In this document: in pieces, positions 6,152 through 11,967 of the stretch
Layout: each line of letters opens with the position of its first letter
How positions within the stretch are numbered: position 1 is the first letter of the stretch
Assembly (NCBI GenBank): GCA_023487645.1
Contig: JAMDBX010000048.1
Location: 1 to 11,967 of the forward strand
Direction: 5' to 3'
From: Patescibacteria group bacterium
GTDB taxonomy: Bacteria; Patescibacteria; Microgenomatia; Daviesbacterales; UBA10151
Length of the DNA: 11,967 nt
Program-made: the position numbers and the translations under genes
The notes under the pieces: generated by a model
The model's database searches: none
What the model was told of the DNA's origin: nothing
The model's input: only the letters and a program-made list of their open reading frames with translations

Positions 6152-6937
6152 ATGAATTTATGGAAAAATTTAGACAAAATAACTACCCAACTGCAAAATA
6201 ACCCCACAAAAGCTTTATTGCTGGATTTTGACGGAACTTTAGCCCCGATTGTTAAGTCTCCGGAAAAAGCCCGATTGTCAATAAAAACCAGAAGCATGTT
6301 AAAGAATTTTTGTCAAAAGCCCGGTTTTTATCTGGCAATTATCAGCGGCAGGAAGCTTGAGGATGTTAAAGAAAAGGTTAGATTGCCTAATATTATCTAT
6401 GGTGGCAATCATGGATTGGAAGGAGAAATCTCCGGAAAAAAATATTCCTTCCCTATTCCAAACAGGGCCTTAAAAGCTTTAGAAAAGATCCATGTGCAGC
6501 TGGATAAAATAGCTGGCCAATTTACCGGGGTTTTTGTTGAAGATAAAGAATCGGTATTAGCTTTTCATTACAGAATGGCGGAAAAAGATCAAATTCCCTC
6601 AATCAAATCACTATTTAAGGAAATGTTAAAACCCTTTATTGAAAATGAATTAATCTCTGCTGTTTCAGGAAAGATGGTGTTTGATATCCGGCCTAAAGTT
6701 GTCTGGAGCAAAGGTGCTTTTGCAAAACTGATAGTTAATGTAATACACATAAAAACAAAAGCAGCGCCAATTGTTATTTATATTGGTGACGATGTAACTG
6801 ATGAGGACGTTTTTAAAAAACTTAAAAATGAGATCACCATAAAGGTTGGCAAAAGGAGTAAATCGTCTGCTAGGTATCGTTTGAAAGATACAAAAGAAGT
6901 TTTTAAGTTTCTTGAGTGGTTATTGGTATATACTTAA
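6152..6937 (+). CDS. otsB: Trehalose-6-phosphate phosphatase
   Basis: The 261-residue protein removes phosphate from trehalose-6-phosphate to give trehalose, completing the OtsAB pathway. It is a HAD-superfamily enzyme with all four motifs: LLLDFDGTLAP (nucleophile D25, acid/base D27), ISGR (S65), WSKG (K187) and IGDDVTDED (D213, D214, D217). YGGNHGLE and HYRMAE fit the trehalose-phosphatase cap region. Length is normal for OtsB. It begins 3 nt after the synthase stop, with a modest AGGA about eight bases upstream of the ATG, so both enzymes come from one message. The next gene starts 14 nt downstream. Confidence 0.94.
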   Translation: MNLWKNLDKITTQLQNNPTKALLLDFDGTLAPIVKSPEKARLSIKTRSMLKNFCQKPGFYLAIISGRKLEDVKEKVRLPNIIYGGNHGLEGEISGKKYSFPIPNRALKALEKIHVQLDKIAGQFTGVFVEDKESVLAFHYRMAEKDQIPSIKSLFKEMLKPFIENELISAVSGKMVFDIRPKVVWSKGAFAKLIVNVIHIKTKAAPIVIYIGDDVTDEDVFKKLKNEITIKVGKRSKSSARYRLKDTKEVFKFLEWLLVYT

Positions 6938-6951
6938 ATGACTGCCCATTT

Positions 6952-9348
6952 ATGGAATATTCCGGCCTTACTATCAAAGAAGCAGAGGAAAAGTTCAAAG
7001 CTGTAGGTTCCAATGAAGTCCCTGAGAAACAACCTTCTATTTTTGAGAAACTGACAAAAAAGGTTATTTCTCCTATCTCTTTGATGCTTCTTGCTGCTGC
7101 CCTTTTGTCTTTAGCTACTCGCAAAATTTTTGATTTTAACTTTATCCTCTCCTTACTTATTTTCAATATTGGCATATCCCTATGGCAGGAAAATAAAGCG
7201 GATAATGCTATTAAAAAATTAAACGAGCATCTAGCCCAAAAGATTAGGGTGTTTCGGGATCAAATCTGGCATATCGTTGATTCCCGCTTGCTTGTTCCAG
7301 GCGACATTATCCAGCTTTCTGCAGGGGAAATTATCCCGGCTGATGGAGAAATTGTTGAGGCAAATCATGTTTCTGTTAATGAGGCCGCATTGACCGGAGA
7401 ATCTCTCCCTAAAGATAAAAAATTGCATGACGCAGTTTATTCTGGCTCATTCCTGGTAGCCGGTATTGCCGTTATCAAACTCACTGCCACCGGCAGGAAT
7501 ACTAATTTTGGTAAAACCATCTTTGGAGTGGAAAGAATCAGAAGAGAAAGTTTACTGGAAAAAGATATTTTAAGCATTTCTAAATTCCTAACAATATTAA
7601 GCGCTGTGGCGGTTGTAATTCTCAGTATTATTTTCATTCTGCAAAAAGTTCCCCTGCTGGAACTTTTAACACTGGATTTAAGTTTAGTGATTGCCGGTAT
7701 CCCCATTAGTTTGCCGACCGTAATGACCTTGATTATTGAGTTTGGTGTTTTAAATCTGGCCAAGAAGGATGTTATTGTTAGGCGACTGTCGGCTTTGGAG
7801 GATTTATCCAATGTAAATCTTTTATTAACCGATAAAACCGGAACGTTAACTCAGAACAAAATTACCGTTGCTGATATTTATGCCTATGATGAGTTTACCT
7901 ACAACAATGTCCTAAAGTATGCCTCAATTGCTGCCTTCTCAGATGACAATAATTCCATTGACCAGGCCATTCTGGAAAAAACACATTCACTCCAAATCTC
8001 ACCTCCAGCATTTTCCAAAATTGATTTCATTCCTGCCGATTCGGAAAGAAAACGGAGTACCATTACCATCGAAACTGCCGGCCAACAGATGGCAATCACC
8101 TCTGGTGCTCCTCAGGTAATTGAAAAGCTATGCAATTTTAATAAGGAAACAAAAGCAAAATTTTCCCGTGAAGTAGAGACATTGGCTCAAAATGGATATA
8201 GAACTCTAGCTGTTGCCATTTCTTCTAACACTCCAACGGAAAAAGATATGAAGATAGTGGGACTTTTGGCTCTATCTGATACCCTGCGGGAAGATGCTAA
8301 ATCAGCGGTCCAGTTTTTGGAAAATAATGGTATCAATGTAACCATGGTCACCGGTGATAACCGGGCGATCGCTTCCCAAATTGCTCGCCAGTTATCTCTT
8401 GATGATGGAAAAATTATTACCAAAGAAGAACTGGATAAGTTAAACTGGGATAACTTACAACCAACTTTTTATACCAAAACAGGCGCCTTTGCCGAAATCT
8501 TGCCGGAAGATAAGTTTAGACTGGTACAAAAAGCCAAGGAATTTTTTACCGTTGCCGTAAACGGAGACGGGGTTAATGATTTACCGGCAGTTAAAGCAGC
8601 CAGTGTGGGCCTGGCCGTCAAAAATGCCGTTACAGCCTTGAAAGCCACGGCGGATATAGTCTTGCTTTCGGAGGGTATTGAAGTCATCCGTGATGCCATT
8701 ATTGAAAGCAGAAAAATTTTTGAGCGGCTTTACACCTATTCTCTATACCGTATTTCGGAAAGCTACCGTTTAATTATGACAATTGTCATACTGGGTTTAC
8801 TTTATAGAGTTTATCCGCTAACTGCTCTACAGATTATTATTGTGGCTTTGTTAAACGATATTCCTATCATTTCTCTAGCTTTTGACAAGGTGAAAACAGT
8901 CTCCTATCCGGCCAAGATAAATGTGAGGCAGCGGTTTATTTTAAGCTCTCTTTATGGAATGACAGGAGTTATTAATAGCTTATTATTATTTTTTATCATG
9001 CAAAATATTCTTCATCTTAATTGGGAACTGATCCAAACCATTTATTTTCTGAAGTTAACCGTTTCCGGGCATATGTTAATTTATGTAGCCCATACCAAAG
9101 AAAGATGGTTCAAGTTCCTACCAAGCAAAGAGGTTATCTGGGCTACCTCTTTGACTCAGCTAGTCGCCACCCTTTTTGCCTTCACAGGCTTTTTAATGCC
9201 TGCTAAAGTCCCCCTTGTCTGGATAATTATTGCCTGGGTTTGGGCATTTTTCTGGATGCAGATTAGTGAACTAATGAAGGATTTGCAAAAACGGTTAGCA
9301 GACAAGGCTGCCCTGAAAGCTAGGAAGATACAGCTTCTGCCAAACTAA
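6952..9348 (+). CDS. P-type ATPase, plasma-membrane proton-pump type (P3A-like)
   Basis: From the ATG at 6952 the protein has 798 residues. A GTG at 6916 would add 12 residues and overlap otsB by 22 nt. I prefer 6952 because MEYSGLTIKEAEEKF is the usual N-terminus of this family. Motifs, in 798-residue numbering: LTGES (147-151), GIPISLPTV in M4 (249-257), phosphorylation site DKTGTLT with D294, MVTGDN (465-470), NGDGVNDLP (537-545), and M6 with ALLNDIP, whose D636 matches the proton-binding Asp of plant and yeast proton pumps. About ten TM helices are visible, and the tail is short with no long regulatory domain. One oddity is that the usual KGAP motif of the nucleotide-binding domain reads SGAP (S384), losing an ATP-binding Lys. 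Substrate H+ is inferred from similarity. It probably belongs to the trehalose operon. Confidence 0.9.
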   Translation: MEYSGLTIKEAEEKFKAVGSNEVPEKQPSIFEKLTKKVISPISLMLLAAALLSLATRKIFDFNFILSLLIFNIGISLWQENKADNAIKKLNEHLAQKIRVFRDQIWHIVDSRLLVPGDIIQLSAGEIIPADGEIVEANHVSVNEAALTGESLPKDKKLHDAVYSGSFLVAGIAVIKLTATGRNTNFGKTIFGVERIRRESLLEKDILSISKFLTILSAVAVVILSIIFILQKVPLLELLTLDLSLVIAGIPISLPTVMTLIIEFGVLNLAKKDVIVRRLSALEDLSNVNLLLTDKTGTLTQNKITVADIYAYDEFTYNNVLKYASIAAFSDDNNSIDQAILEKTHSLQISPPAFSKIDFIPADSERKRSTITIETAGQQMAITSGAPQVIEKLCNFNKETKAKFSREVETLAQNGYRTLAVAISSNTPTEKDMKIVGLLALSDTLREDAKSAVQFLENNGINVTMVTGDNRAIASQIARQLSLDDGKIITKEELDKLNWDNLQPTFYTKTGAFAEILPEDKFRLVQKAKEFFTVAVNGDGVNDLPAVKAASVGLAVKNAVTALKATADIVLLSEGIEVIRDAIIESRKIFERLYTYSLYRISESYRLIMTIVILGLLYRVYPLTALQIIIVALLNDIPIISLAFDKVKTVSYPAKINVRQRFILSSLYGMTGVINSLLLFFIMQNILHLNWELIQTIYFLKLTVSGHMLIYVAHTKERWFKFLPSKEVIWATSLTQLVATLFAFTGFLMPAKVPLVWIIIAWVWAFFWMQISELMKDLQKRLADKAALKARKIQLLPN

Positions 9349-9464
9349 TAAAATTCAGCTTAGCACTTGTAAGTGGAACAAAACCTCTTTGCTGGGACAT
9401 TAATTCCACTATATCACTTCATATGAATTGAAATCCTCAAAAGTTTGTGAGATAGTTTAAATTA
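9349..9464. other. Intergenic region with an inverted repeat
   Basis: The gap carries a 7-bp inverted repeat AGTGGAA (9372-9378) / TTCCACT (9404-9410) separated by 25 bases, and a small CACTT-GT-AAGTG palindrome (9364-9375). No T-run follows, so it does not look like an intrinsic terminator. It could be an operator for the downstream promoter. No gene is seen here. Confidence 0.3.
9428..9456 (+). promoter_or_regulatory. Housekeeping-type promoter TTGAAA-N17-GATAGT
   Basis: TTGAAA (9428-9433) and GATAGT (9451-9456) are 17 bases apart, and the ATG follows eight bases after the -10. Transcription would begin almost at the start codon, giving no or a very short leader. There is no Shine-Dalgarno motif before this ATG. 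This suggests the hydrolase pair is a separate unit from the ATPase gene. Confidence 0.5.
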
Positions 9465-10649
9465 ATGTCCAAAATATCTAACAGCCAGGGTTTTATCAAG
9501 CTTCTACTTATTCCCGGAGTAATAATTCTTTTGATAATGCTTTTTATCTTTCAGGACCTCTTTGCTCCACCGGATAGGAGAATGATTTTCAAAGCTTCTA
9601 TACCATCCCAAACAAATACCAACCCCAACAGTGCACTAAAATATGAAACTACTGACTATAAAAATAGCCTTCCCCTTAATTGGAAAGAAACAGACTTTCA
9701 AATTCGCAACGAGGACACCTCTGCCGCTGCTGAAACTAAAAGTATGTATAAGGTCCAGGATGTCATCTACTGCAGCTCCGGAGACCAAAAACTACTACTG
9801 GATCTATATGCTAATCAACCACTCAAGCCCGGCAGCGTCAGACCGATGGTAGTATATATTCATGGCGGTGGGATGCTTGCCGGAGATAAAGCAGAGATAG
9901 ATACAGCCCCGGCTAAAGTAATAGTTGGCCTGGTAGAAAATGGTTTTATCGTGGCATCAGTAAATTATCAGCTGGCACCCCAATATAAATACCCTGCCAT
10001 GATCCAGGATGTTTTATGCGGTGTCAGGTTTTTAAAGTATTACTCCTATGGCATCGGCGTCGACCAAAATAAAATCGGCGTTTTTGGCGACAGCGTCGGT
10101 GGACAGTTAAGCGCACTGGTGGGTGCAACCAGCGGAGTGGAGAGTTGGGAGAATTCCCCCAGTGTCCAAATCGCCGGGGCTAATTTAACCTACGAGCAGT
10201 ATCTAAAAATCCCCACCAAACCAAACGCCGTAGCTGGTTACTACATAGGTGACCTGCCGGAGTCACCGATTGCCCGTATAATCGTGCAGCATACCCCGGG
10301 AGGCTGGCATAACCCATTTGACAACAAGGACTATCCGATCAGTGAGATGATGACCATGATTTACAATTTTGATCCGGCCATAATGCATGAGGCCAGGCCC
10401 GTTAATTATGTAACAGCAAATGAGCCGCCTTTCTTAATAGTCCAGGGAGATAAAGATACACTTACTCCGGCGGCAGAAGCTGCCACTCTTTATGATAAAC
10501 TCAAGTCGGAAAATGACAACGCGCAGTTTCTGATTGTTAAAAATGCCAACCACGGGTTTGAACCAAACCCGGAGGGCGCCGTGATTGACCCAAGTTTGGA
10601 GTCAATTGTCAAAACTACCGTTGATTTCTTTAAAACGCATTTGGAATAA
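9465..10649 (+). CDS. Membrane-anchored alpha/beta hydrolase, esterase/lipase-like
   Basis: The 394-residue protein has an N-terminal TM helix (about 11-30) that would place the enzyme outside the membrane, then a linker to about 95 and an alpha/beta hydrolase domain. The domain has the HGGG oxyanion motif (133-136), the nucleophile elbow GDSVGG with S210, an acid in QGDKDTLTP (D331), and the His in ANHGF (H363). These are the marks of the hormone-sensitive-lipase-like esterases, and the nucleophile motif has V where A is common (GDSAG). A segment between S210 and D331 is longer than usual and may form a lid. Substrate is unknown: acyl esters, carbohydrate acetyl esters and peptides are all possible. 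The coding region looks richer in GC than its neighbours. The next gene follows after 8 nt. Confidence 0.85.
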   Translation: MSKISNSQGFIKLLLIPGVIILLIMLFIFQDLFAPPDRRMIFKASIPSQTNTNPNSALKYETTDYKNSLPLNWKETDFQIRNEDTSAAAETKSMYKVQDVIYCSSGDQKLLLDLYANQPLKPGSVRPMVVYIHGGGMLAGDKAEIDTAPAKVIVGLVENGFIVASVNYQLAPQYKYPAMIQDVLCGVRFLKYYSYGIGVDQNKIGVFGDSVGGQLSALVGATSGVESWENSPSVQIAGANLTYEQYLKIPTKPNAVAGYYIGDLPESPIARIIVQHTPGGWHNPFDNKDYPISEMMTMIYNFDPAIMHEARPVNYVTANEPPFLIVQGDKDTLTPAAEAATLYDKLKSENDNAQFLIVKNANHGFEPNPEGAVIDPSLESIVKTTVDFFKTHLE

Positions 10650-10657
10650 TTTAGTGT

Positions 10658-11857
10658 ATGAATCTCAACCTCGCCTGCAGGCAATTATTTATAGCCAACC
10701 GGCGGTTAAAGGGGAAATTCCAATATACTGTTCCTGCTCCTGCCACCTATCCGTATCAGTGGTTTTGGGATTCCTGTTTTCACTCAATTATCTTAAGTCA
10801 TTTTGATTTAATATCCGCCAAAAAGGAGATCTTTTCCATTCTGTTCAGACAATTCCAAAATGGCATGATCCCGCACATGATTTATTGGGATAAAACAAAC
10901 AAAACAAATTTTCCCAGGATCAGTTGGGGCAAGGACGGCACCAGCACCATTACCCAACCTCCGATGTTAGCTTATGCAGTTTGGCAAATATTTCAAATAG
11001 ACAAAGACATAATTTTTTTGAAATCGGTGTATCCCCATTTATATCACTTCTACAAGTATCTACTGATTGAACGTGATCCTCACGAAAAACACCTAATCGG
11101 CATTATGAATCCTGATGAGTCAGGCGAAGATAATTCCCCCAGGTTTGATTTGCCTTTGAATTTGCCGGTAAAACAAACACTGAAAGCAAACACCGAACAG
11201 CGGCTTAGGCTGGTTAAGCAAAATATAGAGTGTCACTTTGATGCTCCGTTTTGCATGAGAAATTTTTTCTGGGTTAAAGACGTACCCTTTAACTCCATTA
11301 TGGTGACAAACCTAAAACTGCTTGCCGAAATTGCCAAGAAGATAGACCAGGATGAAGATGCTGATTATTTTGCAAAAGAGGCAGAGGCTATATCCTTAGC
11401 CATGAGAGAGTTCATGCTGGAAGATGATATTTTTTGGTCTACTTATGGAGAGAATTATAAAAAAATTAAAGTTAAAACTTGGGCTATTTTTGCCCCGCTT
11501 TATGCTAAAATTATCACTCAGGGAGAGGCAAAAAAATTAGTTGACGATCACTTGCTTAATAAAAATGAATTTTGGACAAATTTTCCGGTCCCCACTACCT
11601 CTCTAGATGAACCATCTTTTGATCCTTCCGGTTTTTGGAGAGGGCCAACTTGGGTAGGGGCTAATTGGTTCATTTATAAAGGTTTACTAAATTATGGCTT
11701 TAGTGATGTAGCAGAAGAAATTAAAAAATCCTCCGTTGCCTTAATCCAAAAATCAGGGTTCCGTGAATATTTTAACCCTTTTATAGGAGAAGGTTTAGGA
11801 GCTCAAAACTTTACCTGGGGTGGATTAGTAATAGACATGGGCCAACAGAGGGCTTGA
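10658..11857 (+). CDS. GH63-like (mannosylglycerate hydrolase type) glycoside hydrolase
   Basis: The 399-residue protein is an (alpha/alpha)6-barrel glycosidase related to GH63 and to bacterial mannosylglycerate/glucosylglycerate hydrolases. Visible signatures are YPYQWFWDSCFHS (31-43), NGMIPHMIYW (68-77), ITQPP (98-102), MNPDESGEDNSPRFD (150-164), GFWRGPTWVGANWF (325-338), and FREYFNPFIGEGLGAQNFTW (368-387). By analogy with GH63 enzymes the catalytic acid is probably D158 and the base E370. Length is close to that of the mannosylglycerate hydrolases (about 400-440). There is no signal peptide, so it likely acts in the cytoplasm. It begins 8 nt after the hydrolase gene. With OtsAB next door it could recycle a compatible solute (glucosylglycerate, mannosylglycerate or trehalose), but the substrate cannot be read from sequence. 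Confidence 0.85.
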   Translation: MNLNLACRQLFIANRRLKGKFQYTVPAPATYPYQWFWDSCFHSIILSHFDLISAKKEIFSILFRQFQNGMIPHMIYWDKTNKTNFPRISWGKDGTSTITQPPMLAYAVWQIFQIDKDIIFLKSVYPHLYHFYKYLLIERDPHEKHLIGIMNPDESGEDNSPRFDLPLNLPVKQTLKANTEQRLRLVKQNIECHFDAPFCMRNFFWVKDVPFNSIMVTNLKLLAEIAKKIDQDEDADYFAKEAEAISLAMREFMLEDDIFWSTYGENYKKIKVKTWAIFAPLYAKIITQGEAKKLVDDHLLNKNEFWTNFPVPTTSLDEPSFDPSGFWRGPTWVGANWFIYKGLLNYGFSDVAEEIKKSSVALIQKSGFREYFNPFIGEGLGAQNFTWGGLVIDMGQQRA

Positions 11858-11882
11858 CAAACCTTTTAAAAATTACTATTGT
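11854..11882 (+). promoter_or_regulatory. Promoter look-alike TTGACA-N17-TATTGT
   Basis: A consensus -35 TTGACA (11854-11859), which overlaps the stop codon of the glycosidase gene, is 17 bases from TATTGT (11877-11882). No long frame follows to the window end; the first ATG (11888) stops after eight codons. It may drive an RNA or a gene beyond the edge, or be a chance match. Confidence 0.4.
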
Positions 11883-11910
11883 AAAATATGTCCAGCTGTG
11901 CGCATAAGTT

Positions 11911-11967
11911 TTAGGACTTACCGACAAAGTATGGTGTTCTAGAGACTAACTTTGAAGGGATTAGTTT
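11911..11967 (-). CDS. Possible 3' end of a minus-strand gene (partial)
   Basis: On the minus strand the frame entering at the right edge reads KLIPSKLVSRTPYFVGKS and stops at TAA (11913..11911). The other two minus frames stop sooner. It is short, and 18 open codons can occur by chance, so support is weak. If real, it converges on the glycosidase gene. Confidence 0.2.
   Translation of the reverse strand, partial: KLIPSKLVSRTPYFVGKS

Noticed and set aside
6916..6951. GTG start for the P-type ATPase, 12 codons upstream
   Set aside because: It would overlap otsB by 22 nt, and the added residues do not resemble the family N-terminus. The ATG at 6952 gives the usual start.
10585..10806. A plus-strand frame bridging the hydrolase and glycosidase genes
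   Set aside because: It overlaps the conserved C-terminus of the hydrolase and the conserved N-terminus of the glycosidase, which both use other frames.
11888..11914. Eight-codon frame MSSCAHKF after the right-edge promoter
   Set aside because: It is too short to support as a gene without expression data.
1..11967. CRISPR arrays, insertion sequences, transposases or phage genes
   Set aside because: I saw no regularly spaced repeats, no transposase or integrase motifs and no long terminal inverted repeats in the window.

Overview
The window reads as an AT-rich bacterial chromosome fragment with a mostly tight gene layout. TGA and TAA both end genes, so the genetic code looks standard. A Patescibacteria/CPR origin, of the Microgenomates kind, is an inference. 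It rests on the short hypothetical proteins, an ECF sigma factor paired with a DUF5667-type membrane protein, a Pro/Ser-rich secreted protein, and the near absence of Shine-Dalgarno motifs. No marker gene fixes the taxon.

Left part (1-2092): a minus-strand gene begins at the very left edge behind a strong Shine-Dalgarno motif. It is followed by a tRNA-Gln(CTG) gene on the plus strand, then a DUF2000-family gene whose last third sits in a different frame (an apparent one-base deletion). A small membrane protein starts directly at its stop. A minus-strand DNA topoisomerase IB converges on these with three bases between the stop codons.

Regulatory module (2145-3837): an ECF sigma factor and a one-TM DUF5667-like protein, probably its anti-sigma factor, overlap by ATGA on the minus strand. 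Divergent from them is a secreted Cys-containing, Pro/Ser-rich protein. The 86-bp gap between the two start codons has an ECF-type promoter look-alike on each strand, TGTAAC-N16-CGTT to the right and TGTTAC-N16-CGTT to the left, sharing one -35 core. This suggests an autoregulated stress circuit.

Trehalose and ion part (3914-9348): a membrane-anchored trehalose-6-phosphate synthase with a two-TM, sensor-like N-terminus is followed after 3 nt by trehalose-6-phosphate phosphatase and after 14 nt by a P3A-like (proton-pump type) P-type ATPase. All run on the plus strand and are probably co-transcribed. Together they would make trehalose from UDP-glucose and glucose-6-phosphate and energise the membrane, a pairing that fits osmotic or pH stress.

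Right part (9465-11857): behind its own promoter lie a membrane-anchored alpha/beta hydrolase (esterase-like) and, 8 nt later, a GH63/mannosylglycerate-hydrolase-like glycosidase. The latter could recycle a sugar-based compatible solute. The last 110 bases hold a TTGACA-type promoter look-alike with no long downstream frame, and possibly the 3' end of a minus-strand gene.
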